Positions 47,665-57,387 of a stretch of 64,000 nucleotides of DNA are shown one piece after another (positions within the stretch are counted from its first letter, which is position 1; each line of letters begins with the position of its first letter). The stretch is from Notolepis coatsorum (Eukaryota > Chordata > Actinopteri > Aulopiformes > Paralepididae). The notes beneath the pieces were generated by a model. It had not been told where the DNA came from. It did no database searches and saw nothing but the letters and a program-made list of their open reading frames with translations. A program made the translations under genes and the position numbers. The stretch is from NCBI GenBank assembly GCA_963971535.1, contig OZ020593.1, positions 42,005,766-42,069,765 of the forward strand, in the 5' to 3' direction.

Positions 47665-47945
47665 CAAGTAATATAGATGCGTTCGATTCCTGCTTGGGGA
47701 CCAGGTTGCTGTGTTGCCAGTTACCCAGGTGGGGTATCTCCCGGGCCTTTCTGTGGAGTTTGCATGTTCTCCCCGTGCTCGCAAGGGTTTCCCTTCCCCT
47801 CCCGATAAGATAAAACCCAATGGAAAAACATGCACAACAGATCGCTAACGCTGTCATGTCCCTGACGAAGACGGACAGGAGCACTTGGATTGGTCCCCAG
47901 GTGTGGCGCATGCTGCAGCCCTCGTCTGCTCCTGGCTACCCTTGG
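47665..47945 (+). mobile_element. Degenerate SINE-like repeat (GTGGAGTTTGCATGTTCTCC)
   Basis: Contains TTTCTGTGGAGTTTGCATGT and TCTCCCCGTGCTCGCAAGGG. This is a diverged relative of the element at 51628. Confidence 0.6.
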
Positions 47946-48048
47946 GGGGAAGGACGACGGGATAGGAAGTGCAGAGAACATTTCATCAGCGACTGAGGGC
48001 TAGATCCACAAATAATGGATTGCACGATGCTAATTGCACCCTTACAAT

Positions 48049-48192
48049 TCATTATGAATTGAAAATGGGGGAGCCTGATGTAAACAAGACGAAAGTCTTT
48101 CTCTGGTCTGCATCCCCTTAACAATTGTGTGTATTGAGCCGTACTGTATTGTACCCATTCTGCAATCGGTTAATAAAATGTTCATTCAATCA
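48049..48192 (+). mobile_element. LINE X 3' tail, + strand
   Basis: Reads ATTATGAATTGAAAATGGGG, then CTGATGTAAACAAGACGAAA, then GTACCCATTCTGCAATCGGT, then AATAAAATGTTCATTCAATC. Confidence 0.88.
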
Positions 48193-48296
48193 CCTGCGCA
48201 GCCTTTCAGGAAACCCAATGCACTTAACGGGGGGGGGCAAACTATGGGGAAGGAAATCAGAGGAACAATTGGGTAAAAAAGAGGGAAGTCAGGCAG

Positions 48297-48566
48297 TCAT
48301 TGATACATTTGGTGAAGAGGAGATTTGAGTTGAGATTTGAATGAGTCCAGGGATGTAGCGTTGCGGATGTTTGGAGGGAGGGAGTTCCAGAGGGTGGGTG
48401 CGGCATCACAGAAGCCTCTGGGACCGACAGTGCGCAGGTTGGTGGTGGGGATGGAGAGGAGACCAGAGTCAGAGGACTGCGGCCTCCGGGGCGGGATGTA
48501 GGGATGGAGGAGGTCAGCTAGGTACCGGGGGGGGGGGCACGGGACTGAAGGGATTTGTAGGTGATG
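48297..48566 (-). pseudogene. LINE ORF2 C-terminal domain (3' block)
   Basis: The minus-strand frame encodes YLADLLHPYIPPRRPQSSDS, LLSIPTTNLRTVGPRGFCDA and APTLWNSLPPNIRNATSLDS. It ends with HQMYQ and a stop near 48297. This is the usual L2-type C-terminal block, and a G run (48530-48540) disturbs the frame just upstream. Confidence 0.85.
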
Positions 48567-49047
48567 AGGCCCTCGACCTAGCATACCGTGCGGCAAAGGG
48601 AACCGCTCCCGCCTACCTCCGGTCAATGGTCTCTAACTACACACCCTCAAGACCCCTACGCTCTGCGTCTTCTGGCCGCCTCAGATCTACTCCTATCCAA
48701 GCTCCCGGAGGGTCATCAAAGAGAAGCCGCCTATTCTCAGTCCTTGCCCCACAATGGTGGAATGAACTACCCATCCCAGTTAGGACAGCCGAATCCCGTC
48801 CAATCTTTCGCCGTCGACTAAAGACTCACTTCTTCAACCATTATCTGAAATGATAAAAAAAAAAAATCTAACCCTGACTAACCTTAATGTCATGCACTTG
48901 TCCTAATAAACTAACCTACACTGTAACACGCAACACTTTGATGAACATTGTTACTCAGCTGATAGAGTTATACCCTTCTTGCTGTCTTGTCGCACAGAAC
49001 TTGTAAGTCGCTTTGGATAAAAGCGTCAGCTAAATGACTAAATGAGG
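48567..49047 (+). mobile_element. L2-type LINE 3' part inserted in the host LINE
   Basis: + strand coding reads DLAYRAAKGTAPAYLRSMVS and LFSVLAPQWWNELPIPVRTA, then RRLKTHFFNHYLK and a stop at 48851-48853. A 3' UTR follows, ending with the tail ACTTGTAAGTCGCTTTGGAT and AAAAGCGTCAGCTAAATGAC. An ATGAG duplication lies at the two edges. The full tail shows that the short fragments at 30441 and 35804 are 3' ends of this LINE. Confidence 0.87.
48571..48853 (+). pseudogene. L2 LINE ORF2 C-terminus
   Basis: About 94 codons of the L2 C-terminal region, in frame up to the TGA stop. The PQWWNELPIPVR motif corresponds to the W-N-LP motif of related LINEs. The RT is absent because of 5' truncation. Confidence 0.85.
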
Positions 49048-49057
49048 AGGATCTTAA

Positions 49058-50000
49058 CACATTGGACACCAGCAGCAGGGGGCGCTGATGGCCTTCAGTG
49101 CCAGTGCGTTATTCAATGGATATAGTTTTAGAATGCCAAACTTGCGAGTCCTAAAAATATATTTGATATTATAGCTATGGATCTAATAACGCTGTCGATT
49201 GTCAGTGAGTTGCTTCTGGTCAACATGCAAAAAACAGATTGTTTTTTCATCTGTACATTTCCGTTTTATACCGTTTTTAATATGAGTATAGTTTGAGTGA
49301 TTCTGAGTAATTCCAGGAAAAGACGAGAAAAGGGCATTTTAGTGTAATCCAGTTATCACGTTGTAATTTTTCGGCTGATTATCTAATCCTGAAATCAACG
49401 CTAGATTATCATTATTATGTCTCCTCGTGCATACATGAAATGGCCCTCGTAGCGGCCCCCGCAGCCAACGCCGGTAAAAAGCACAACACGGTCCACACAG
49501 TTAGCTTTGATCGCGGGAGAAAGAAATATCAGATCAACGCAAGATTTTATATATAGTGTTCTTACCTTGTCTCTGATGTAATGCAAAACAAATTATACAA
49601 TTATCTGATCGCCATTCCAGTTATCCACAGTGATCCTGTCCCCGACATTACAGAGCGTTACACATGACCGGGGGGGGGGCGGGGTTAGTGTTCCATGCCA
49701 TCGTTGTAAGCCCCTGCCTCGCCCGAGTATTTAAACCCCGCCCCCACGGCTCAGATTGGCTCAGAAAACACACCAGACCGTTTCCAATGGAGTGAAATAG
49801 CTCTGCAAGGCAGTAGAGGGCGGTGTTGGCCGTCTGCCAGCTCAGACACATTCACCAGGGTCTGCAGAGGCTGCAGCCATGAATTATGAATAGATATAGC
49901 GAATAAAAGAAATAACGATCATAAAAACTAGTTAACGTGTTTTTGGCGATATTAGATTGGCGGGCAATAACGTGTTAACTCGTTTTTGGCAATTAATGTG
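49058..50000 (-). mobile_element. TTAA-family element inserted at a LINE TTAA
   Basis: TTAA at 49054-49057 and 50001-50004 flanks this 943-bp copy. Its ends CACATTGGACACC and GGCAATTAATGTG are only partly complementary. Minus-strand exon-like segment 49615-49566 reads ATGGCGATCAGATAATTGTA and ends AAG/GTAAGA, with an in-frame stop. Upstream on the same strand are CCAAT (49755-49759), a GC box (49736-49745) and GTTTAAATAC (49727-49736) in promoter order. The insertion site is verified by the host LINE frame. Confidence 0.87.
49727..49762 (-). promoter_or_regulatory. Promoter-like CCAAT / GC-box / AT-core cluster in the TTAA element
   Basis: On the minus strand the order is GAGCCAATCTGAG, GGGGGCGGGG, GTTTAAATAC, then an ATG about 110 bp downstream. 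The arrangement resembles a Pol II core promoter. Function is inferred. Confidence 0.5.
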
Positions 50001-50278
50001 TTAAAGTCGATGCAGGACTTGACTGGAAGCCAGTGGAGGTTGATGAGGGTGGGGGTGATGTGGTGCCAGGGCTTGGTATGGGTGAGAACCCTAGCAGCTG
50101 AGTTTTGAACATATTGCAGCCTGTTCAGGGCATTGCTGGGCAGCCCTGCAAGGACTGCATTTGAGTAGTCCAGATGGGAGGTGATAAAGGAGTGGATGAG
50201 TGTCTCAGCTACGGAGTCAGGGAGAGATGGCCGGAGTCTGGATATATTTTTGAGGTGGAAAAAAGCTGATTTGGTTAT

Positions 50279-51150
50279 TGATTGATTGATTGATTGATTG
50301 AAAAGTGTACAGATTGCAGAATGGGTACGGTACAGTACAGCTCAATACATACAATTGTTAAGGGGATGCAGACCAGAGAAAGACTTTCGTCTTGTTTACA
50401 TCAGGGTCCCCCATTTTCAATTCATCATAACATATATGACATACATGACATACAGATAGACAGTACTGCTACATCTATACATTTATGACATATCAGATTT
50501 GCAAATACAGTACTGTTTGTGATACAAAAGTGTCCAGAAAAAGAGTGTAGGTATATACATTTGACGTAGAAACTGTACATTGGAGGAGGTTGGGTGGGTG
50601 GGGTGGGGTTGGGTGGGGGCTGTACATTGGAGGTGGGGGGGGGGGGGGGGGGGGGGGTTGGGTAGGGGGGACACACACATTGTACACTGTACATTGGAAT
50701 ACTGACAAAGCCATACTTGGTAATTTACTGTACAACTAGGTTAGGACATTTGTAGGGGCCAGTTTCGAATTGCAGTCTCCCGTAGGTGTTTTTTGAGAGT
50801 GTTTTTGAAAGTGGGTAGTGATTCACATTCCTTTACAGCTTTGGGTAGGGCGTTCCACATTGATGTGGAATAATTTGCGAAACGTGTTTAGTCCCTTGTT
50901 TGAGCCGAATCTGGGTTTAACATGATTTGTGGAGCTCCCTCTGGTGTTGTGATCGTGGTATTCACTGACCTTTGGGAAGTATTTTGACATGTACATGGGT
51001 ACCTTGGTCGCGTAGTGTATCTTGTAGACCAGGCCCATTGCAAGTTGCTGTACTCTGTTGTCTACTCTAAGCCATCCTAGGTTGTCAAAGTGGGCAGGGG
51101 TGAGGTGGGTTCTAGGAGTCAGGTCAAGCAGTAGTCTGACCAGCTTATTG
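50279..51150 (-). mobile_element. LINE X copy with (CAAT)n tail
   Basis: The 3' end carries about five CAAT units at 50279-50300. The 3' UTR holds a G-run (50636-50657) and the intact ATACTTGG site (near 50713) that was targeted in the copy at 19728. Coding spans about 51147-50760 with YHDHNTRGSSTNHV and FGSNKGLNTFR. The 5' end is truncated in the region before TPRTHLTPAHFDNLGWLR. Confidence 0.88.
50823..51147 (-). pseudogene. LINE X C-terminal coding fragment
   Basis: Encodes LTPRTHLTPAHFDNLGWLRV, MGLVYKIHYATKVPMYMSKY and YHDHNTRGSSTNHVKPRFGS. It then loses frame near 50875 within the FRNYA-W-N-LP block (one extra base in TAATTTGCG). It is a truncated fragment. Confidence 0.85.
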
Positions 51151-51259
51151 ATTTGATGTGTGAATGAAATGAGAGGGTGGAGTCCAGTATGACAGTTGAG
51201 TGAAGGCATCAAACATCGAAGAGGATGTCCTCCCTCTCATACTGCATTCTAGCAGGGGG

Positions 51260-51607
51260 GGGGTTGAGAGGCATTTAAAGCAGCAATCCACCAGGAAAAC
51301 TACTGACGTACAGTATATACCCTAATTATCACATGAGCATACACACAAAAGCACCTTAAGTGACTTACACACCACACAAGCACACTGATGCTACTGACAG
51401 TGTAGAATATATATTTTCTTTATTTATCTGCAGTTTTTTACCTTGTAAAAAGCATATACCTTGTATTGTATAGTTTGTATAAATCGTTGTGTATTGTTGT
51501 TTACAGATCTCCTACGGTTGAAGAGCCGGGAAAAACAAGAATCTCACCACGTCTTTCTGGATGTATGTACATTTAGCTTTGACGATAAAAGAATGTGAAT
51601 CTGAAAA
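51260..51607 (+). repeat. Retroposon 3' end (GACGATAAAAGAATGTGAATCTG)
   Basis: The segment ends TAGCTTTGACGATAAAAGAA then TGTGAATCTGAA, similar in type to 25380-25412 (AATAAAAACTCTGAATCTGAA). This is likely a LINE 3' UTR fragment. Confidence 0.55.
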
Positions 51608-51627
51608 AGCCTATGGTAGTAGCATGA

Positions 51628-52015
51628 GGGCGGCACAGCGGTGCAGTATTTAGCACTGTTGCCTCACAGCAAGAAGGTCCTGGGTTCAACCCCCTGCAGG
51701 GGGCATTTCTGTGTGGAGTCTGCATGTTCTCCCTGTTTGCATGGCTTTCCTCCAGGTACTCCGGTTTCCTCCCACACCAAAAGACATGCATTCTAGGTTT
51801 GCTGCCATTGCCCTTGAGCGAAGGTACTGGCATTACAACTGGAGTTGGTCCCTGGGGCGCCGCAGTGTATCTGGCTACTGCTCCTAAATAGTTGGGATGA
51901 TCATGGGTCACATGCAGAGGATGGATTTCCCCAAGGGGATTAATTAAGGTACAATTTAACATTGCTCTTATGTCGTGCTCAGGATGTGTGGAAAGGAATC
52001 TTATCCTATCTTAAG
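51628..52015 (+). mobile_element. tRNA-like SINE (GGCGGCACAGCGGTGCAG)
   Basis: The head GGGCGGCACAGCGGTGCAGT (A-box-like) is followed by GGTCCTGGGTTCAACCCC (B-box-like) and TGTGGAGTCTGCATGTTCTC. This repeat is found in many fish. The distal part ends near 52015 with AATCTTATCCTATCTT. Confidence 0.75.
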
Positions 52016-52064
52016 AGCAAAATGGCCGCTGTGTGAATATGGTCAATGGCAAGTGAGGACAGGA

Positions 52065-52487
52065 CGCCTGAATACTTTTGACAACAAATGTTTGTTTCCG
52101 CGTCTCTGATTGGCCAGGTCATTTCTGGTCATGTGACATGTACGCCCAATCGTGGGACCGCAAGTGTCTACACTGGTTAAGCTTAGGCGCTCTTTCGAAG
52201 TTGGTTAAGGTTAGAGTTTGTCTTAGAGCATGGTGATAGAAGGAACGCCTGCCCTTCTTTCGATGGTTAAGCTTAGGCACTCTTTCGAAGTTGGTTAAGG
52301 TTAGAGTTTGTCTTAGAGCATGGCGATAGAACGCCAGGTAGTTTGCAGGCTGTTAGACCCGGAAATAGGCGCAGAACTTGCTGTCCCACGATTGGCGCAC
52401 ATGTCACATGACCTGGCCAATCAGAGCGCAAAACTTGCACGCGGAAACAAACATTTGTTGTCGAAAGTATTCACGCGGACAGGACCT
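52065..52487. mobile_element. Foldback element with 100-bp arms and a central duplication
   Basis: The left arm (52065-52165) carries GACAACAAATGTTTGTTTCC and GATTGGCCAGGTCAT. The right arm (52381-52487) carries their reverse complements (GGAAACAAACATTTGTTGTC and ATGACCTGGCCAATC). The centre has two copies of a 67-bp unit (GGTTAAGCTTAGGCGCTCTT and on) at 52175-52241 and 52264-52330. The outer end GAAAGTATTCACGCG recurs at 59899-59913. Confidence 0.85.
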
Positions 52488-52780
52488 GTAAAGTGTCATC
52501 AATCAGAAAGTTACCCAGAAGTCAGTAGGAAAACCTGGTGATTGATGTGTCTCGCCTGTCAGTCTGACACTAACTAATGTGAATTGGAATTATTCCACAC
52601 AAGAATGGCACAAGAGCTCCATGGAAGATTTAATAAAAAAAAAATTATTTTATGATGCCAGCGGTCGGACGTAAGACAGTACTTACCCTTTAAAGTTCAA
52701 GTTTTTGGAACCCAAGCCCTTTTCCCTGCTTGTCAACGATGTTGATATCAGTACAATCCATGCTGTTCATACTGGTACTA
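52488..52780. other. Unannotated stretch
   Basis: Contains one A-rich run. No gene recognised. Confidence 0.35.
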
Positions 52781-53189
52781 TAGGGCTGCTCCATTATGGC
52801 TCAAGAATCATAATCACGCTTGTTTTGATTGATATTGAAATGACGAATATTAAACAAGATTACTCATTGATTTGAAAACATCATATGACGACGACTGAAT
52901 TTGTTTTACCTTTCTTTTCGACCAAAGGCTGCTTTCTGTGTTCTACAAGTTACCAAAGGCATATCAAAATCACTAGAGAAACGCATTGTGGCTCCCTCCT
53001 CCCTCTCAACTGAGCTGAAACTACGGTTTGGGCTTGGGGGGGGGGGGGGGGGGGGGGGGGGTGAAGGAAGGGTGCACTGCGCTTACAAGGCAAAACGAGA
53101 GCAACGCGGCATGCGGCACAATTATCGTTTTATCTCAATTATCCTGTTTTCATGATCGTTTTTTGTAATTGGAATTGAAACTGGACTAA
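52781..53189. mobile_element. hAT-like MITE fragment (TAGGGCTGCTCCATTATGGC)
   Basis: The left end TAGGGCTGCTCCATTATGGC and the internal ATAATCACG and ATTATCGTTTTATCTCAATT motifs resemble a known fish hAT family. A G run sits at 53036-53061. The right terminus is missing and LINE X follows. Confidence 0.55.
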
Positions 53190-53663
53190 TCGGCCACAGC
53201 ACCAGGGGGAGTTCCATAAATCATGTTCAACCCAGATTCGGCTCAAACAAGGGACTAAACACATTTCGCAATTATGCCACAATGATGTGGAACGCCCTAC
53301 CCACAGCCGTAAAAGAATGTGAATCCCTACCCTCCTTCAAAACCGCTCTCAAAGAGCACCTACGGGAGTCTGCAATTCGAAACTGGCCCGGTAAATGTCC
53401 AAATCCCCCCCACCCACCCACCCTGACCCAACCCCCTCCAATGTACAGTTTCCTCCCCTTTGGATGTATATATTTTTTTATGATCTCTTTCTCTTACACA
53501 GTTCTGTATATCTGTATGTCTTGTACGTCATAAATGTCTTGATGAATTGAAAATGGGGGACCCCGATGTAAACAAGACGAAAGTCTTTTTCTGGTCTGCA
53601 TCCTCTTGTTTGTATTGAGCCGTACTGTATTGTACCCATTCTGCAAACTGTTAATAAAGTTTG

Positions 53664-53702
<39 letters not shown>
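53190..53702 (+). mobile_element. LINE X 3' part, + strand, with (AATC)n tail
   Basis: Coding is present from about 53202 (TRGSSINHVQPRFGSNKGLN to KEHLRESAIRNWP). The 3' UTR follows, and AATAAAGTTTGCAATCAATC is extended as a run of about nine AATC units to 53702. Confidence 0.9.
53202..53400 (+). pseudogene. LINE X C-terminal coding fragment
   Basis: An open + frame encodes TRGSSINHVQPRFGSNKGLN, TFRNYATMMWNALPTAVKEC and SLPSFKTALKEHLRESAIRN. It is homologous to 20473-20760 and 50823-51147. The usual stop after RNWP is lost, so the frame reads on into the 3' UTR. Confidence 0.85.
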
Positions 53703-54226
53703 GCCCTACTGGATCCCTGCAGCGCCGGCTAGACAGCCACAAGAATAATGCAACGTCAATGGGGCCACGCTCCAGTCTGAACACACAGGACTAATGTAGA
53801 GTCAATGGGGCCACGCTCCAGTCTGAACACACTGAATAAAAAAGAAAACTGTCAAAAAGTGGTAATCAAATTACAGTAAAATCAAATACATTTACAGATT
53901 ACAACCTTTATTTAATGGTTAATATTTTGATAAAAGATAATTTACTGTATTTTTATGGCATTTACACTTAAAGTAGAAAAACAAAAGTAATCTGTAAAAT
54001 AATACAGTGAATTTCGGCCATGGGTGTATCATGTTAAATATTTTTTTTTAAAGATGTTGGTGATATTGTGCAAAGATGAACTGTATCCCCATGTACGAAA
54101 CTAAATAAAATGAATGAATGAATTTCCCGTGTTTAAATTTTTTACAGTGTACGCTGGCTGTGCTCTGGGGTAGCTTCTACTTATTTCCATGTTATGGAAC
54201 TTTACACTTTTTTTACTCTCACTACA
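53703..54226. other. Unannotated stretch with a short duplication
   Basis: GTCAATGGGGCCACGCTCCA is present twice (53755 and 53801). No gene is seen. Confidence 0.5.
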
Positions 54227-54719
54227 TTAACTCATTGAGTGCCACACTGTTTCCCCATCTTTACTCAATGGCGCCAGCGTTGTTGACCATTTTTGCGATG
54301 TTTGTGGACCCATCGTGTGTTCTGTATTATAGCTATGGAGACAATAGTATGGCTCATTTGACAGGCACTGTTTATAGTCCAACATTGACCAACCAGTTAG
54401 TTTCTACATACTTTAGTTTGTGCGCTATTCCACGCTAAACATGGCCCCGTTTCGATATAATCCAGTCTTGTTTTCTAGATAGTGAGATATGATGTGTTAT
54501 ATGCATATGCGCAAATCGTTCGGGTTGCTCGCCTGAAACCTATATTATTTCCAAATCAAAGGTATATACCATAGATGTTTCTTCACAAAATCATCAAGGG
54601 GGGGGGTTCCTGTTGTGTAACCCTGGCCTGCGATCGTTACCAAAAGCATGTTTTAGGTTTCGTAAAATACGACGCTGTGATCAATACAAAAGCATGTTTT
54701 AGGTTCGGTAAAATAGACC

Positions 54720-54889
54720 CCAGTTGGGAAGAGAAAGAGGGGTAGAACAAAGAACACCTGGCGAAGAACAGTGATGATGGAGCTGAAGGAGATGGGTCTT
54801 TCCTGGGACGAAGCGCAGGCCAAAGCACGAGACAGGATTCAGTGGCAGTGTATGATTGCGGCCTTATGCCCCAACCGGGACGAAGAGGA

Positions 54890-54917
<28 letters not shown>
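54720..54917 (+). mobile_element. 5'-truncated LINE insertion with (TAAG)n tail and TSD
   Basis: TAAAATAGACC at 54709-54719 and 54918-54928 flanks the insertion. Only the ORF2 C-terminus and the tetranucleotide tail (54891-54917) are present. Confidence 0.9.
54729..54896 (+). pseudogene. LINE ORF2 C-terminal fragment (TWRRTV...LCPNRDEEDK)
   Basis: 55 codons to TAA: KRKRGRTKNTWRRTVMMELK, EMGLSWDEAQAKARDRIQWQ, CMIAALCPNRDEEDK. The TWRR...W..A...A.DR..W pattern is the usual C-terminus of a large group of LINEs (RTE/Craniad type). The frame is intact, which suggests a fairly recent insertion. No start or RT domain is present. Confidence 0.88.
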
Positions 54918-54922
<5 letters not shown>

Positions 54923-55255
54923 TAGACCTAAAATAGACCTTACCTTAGTCAGAAGGTACTCCAAAATGAATAATCCCAGTAGTTCCATCGCGATCGCAAT
55001 TACTTGTGTGCATTGGGCCTGGCTATAATACGGGAAACAATAGGTTTCAGCCGAGCAAATCTCAGACAGATGGCTGTGTTCTGATTCACTTTGAGGGAGA
55101 GGGGATTCCTGCAGCCAGGCACAGAGAGAGAGAGAGAGACACCTTAGAGACCCAGTTCAAAAGGTAGGCAAATATATTACTTTTCACCTCATTACAATTA
55201 TAAGAACCACCGGTACTAGAAGGAAAGAGTGATGAGTGGATTTTGACATTAGAGA

Positions 55256-55480
55256 TTAGATGAGATTATTAGATTAGATTTCAATGTATTGTCATCATAC
55301 AGCACAAGTACAACCAAAAGAAGATGGCATATAACTAGTGCAAGTTAACAGTAAAGTGCATAACAATATACAGGACAGGTGTGTATTATACAGTGGATAT
55401 ACAGTAATATACAATGTAACAAGTGATTAAATGGAATATAACAAATCTACTGAGTAAATACAGTATATGCTAATCTGATG
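55256..55480 (-). repeat. Retroposon 3' end with (AATCT)n tail, copy 2
   Basis: The minus-strand end TGATGACAATACATTGAAAT then CTAATCTAATAATC is related to 47341-47460. The Gypsy-like element breaks off next to it at about 55480. Confidence 0.7.
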
Positions 55481-55482
55481 CA

Positions 55483-56296
55483 GTGAAGGCAGTAGATAGT
55501 GTCTCGCACCAGCCTGGGACGGGGGGAACCCCTTGGTCGGAAGCCTCCGTAATAGTTCTGTCTCCTGGGTACAGCCTCCGGTTCTGGTCTCATTGGAATG
55601 GGCGCCCGGGCACCAGCGCGTCTGTCGGGCCGGCCGCCTTGGTGGCGTATCATCCGGCACGTCACCACACTTCTCTCTCCGGCCCCTCGTCTGGCGGTCG
55701 CCAGGTCGGGCGACCCGCCGGCTGTTGTGTGGGTGGCTCCCTGTGCTGGTGGGAGAGGAACCTCACCGCCCGGTGCTTCCTTCGGGCGCGGTTCTCCCAT
55801 CGCGCTGGGGCACTCGCGGCCGATATGGCCGGGCTGTTGACAGGTGTAGCAGATCAGCCTCCCATCCTCGCTCCGGCGGGGTAGTCTGCGCGGGGTAGAG
55901 GGCACGTCTCCCCTCCGTCGGCTTCCGGCGAAGCCTCTCTGGGGCGTATCTCGCTCCTGTTGAAGCGCCTGGAATAGCTGCTCCATGCGCGCGCCCAACT
56001 GCTCCTGGCCGGCGAAGAGCTGTCGGATGGACTCCTGGAGTGCGGCTAGGTCCAGAGGTAGCTCGCATCTCTCCACGGCGACTCTGGTTACGACGGCGTC
56101 GACTGCCCTTCGTGGTCTGGGTCGGTACCCTGACGGGCCCGGAGCTTCGGGGTTGGGAGCAGAGGCTGGGCGTGGCGCGCTGGTGGGGGCAATCCCTGCT
56201 GAGGTGGCCCGGCTGATTGCAGGCAGAGCAACTCAGCCTGTCCTCTTCGTCCCGGCGGGGCGGTTCTCGCTTAGCGGCGGGCGCGTCGTCTCGGCG
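55483..56296 (-). pseudogene. Gypsy-like gag, C-terminal part with two zinc knuckles (duplicated module)
   Basis: Downstream of a TGA at 56299-56297, the gag frame continues with a first CCHC knuckle, C-SA-C-NQPG-H-LSRD-C (about 56237-56196). After a shift comes a near copy of the preceding coiled-coil block (LQESIRQLFAGQEQLGARME at about 56035) and a second CCHC knuckle C-YT-C-QQPG-H-IGRE-C (about 55853-55812). Zinc knuckles bind the element RNA. The order block-knuckle-block-knuckle shows a tandem duplication of about 380 bp. The stop and frameshift make it a pseudogene. Confidence 0.82.
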
Positions 56297-57320
56297 TCAC
56301 CATCTGGTGGCGCCTCTCCGGGGCTCGTCACGTTCCTGTTGGAAGGTCTGGACTAGTTGCTCCTGGCGCGCACCTAGCCGCTCCATTCCTGCCTGGAGCT
56401 GCCTAATAGTCTCCTGCAGCGTGTCAACGCTGAGCGGGGTCTCTCGTCTCTCCCCGGCCGCGGCGTGGACCAAGCCCCGGGGGGAACCCTTGTCGGCGGG
56501 GAGGACCAGCTCGTCCTCCGTCCAATCGATCGCCGCCTGCAGTACCTGGGGAAACGGCCGTGTCCCGTCCTCCCTCATGTACTTCCGCATTTCTCTCCTC
56601 AGGGCCTCGTCCCTGAGGCCCACCACAAACCGCTCCTGCAGCAGGGTGGTTGCGTCGGCGACCAGCGTAGGCGCCCGACGTCGTAGGCGACGGATCCTCT
56701 CCTGCAGGTCATAGGCGAACTGGCGCACGGTCTCGCCGGCGGCCTGTCTTCGGTCAAAGAACTCCCCCAGGCGAACGCTGACCGGGACCTTGTCCCCATA
56801 GGTTTCTTCGAGGAGCGAGAACAAGGCTTCAGTGTCGGGGACAGTTCCCTCCGTCCGGAAGCGTACCGTCTGCTTCGCCTCACCTTTGAGGTGCAGCTGT
56901 ACGACCTCCGCTTGTTCCTCCGCGGGCACTCGACTGGCACGGAGATGGGTCCTCATTGCCTGGATCCAGTCTTCCACAGGCAGTTCCCCCCTCTCGTTTT
57001 CACCTCCAAATTCGCTGCACTTCCGCTCTCGTTGGACGTACACCACCGGGAGGGGCGCTGGAGGGAGCTGTTGGAACATGGCCTGTGCCACGGCGAGCGA
57101 CTCTCGGCGCCTGGCCTGTTCCAGTTGTTCGTGCTGGTGTTCCAGGACACCCTCCTGGTCCTGGAGTTGACCCTTTAGGAACTCCACTTCTGCGGCCAAG
57201 GTTTGCACCATCTCGGCTTTCCCTCCTTCCTCTTTGAGAGGGGCCGGCGGGTCATCTCGTTTGCTCCGCCCGGGACGGCCCGGCTCCGACCTCCGGCTTC
57301 GGGGTGTCGCCCTCCAACAT
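56297..57320 (-). pseudogene. Gypsy-like gag, N-terminal and capsid part
   Basis: A 304-codon open frame (57211-56297) plus an upstream ATG at 57320 separated by one frameshift. It encodes a coiled-coil N-terminus (VQTLAAEVEFLKGQLQDQEG), then a capsid-like region with VEDWIQAMRTHLRASRV, LFSLLEETYGDKVPVSV and FAYDLQERIRRL. These resemble the retrotransposon gag domain that forms virus-like particles. It ends in LQETIRQLQAGMERLGARQE before a TGA. The host effect is unknown. Assignment to Ty3/Gypsy is from domain order and the LTR. Confidence 0.82.
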
Positions 57321-57367
57321 CTTAGGTCTCTTGGTCGTCACGTACGAGGGAGTGGAGTAGGATGTGT

Positions 57368-57385
57368 ATCCTGTTCGTGACGCCA
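57368..57385 (-). other. Primer binding site of the Gypsy-like element
   Basis: TGGCGTCACGAACAGGAT on the minus strand begins two bases after the LTR end ACA, the normal position for a tRNA primer site. I cannot assign the tRNA with certainty. Confidence 0.8.
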
Positions 57386-57387
57386 AA

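Larger units (their letters stand above)
48297..50278 (-). mobile_element. L2/Rex-like LINE fragment split by two nested insertions
   Basis: The coding 3' part of a minus-strand LINE lies in two blocks. 50278-50005 holds the region with HSFITSHLDYSNAVLAGLPS and ends LHWLPVKSCIDF. 48566-48297 starts in the LITYKSL region and continues to FCDAAPTLWNSLPPNIRN and a stop. Removing 48567-49047 and 49058-50000 rejoins the two blocks in frame at the CIDF-K-ILL junction. The LINE must therefore be older than both insertions. Confidence 0.88.
54231..55245 (-). mobile_element. TTAA-family element, right end uncertain
   Basis: TTAA at 54227-54230 starts CTCATTGAGTGCC. Internal AGCTATGGAGACAATA is shared with about 26005 in the copy at 25897, and 54565-54718 matches 388-545. 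The minus-strand exon-like segment ends at AAG/GTAAGG (54944/54943). Here the ATG is 54988, nine bases into the homologous segment (GCGATCGCGATGGAACTACT). A LINE tail is inserted at 54720. No right terminal TTAA was identified with confidence. Confidence 0.65.
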
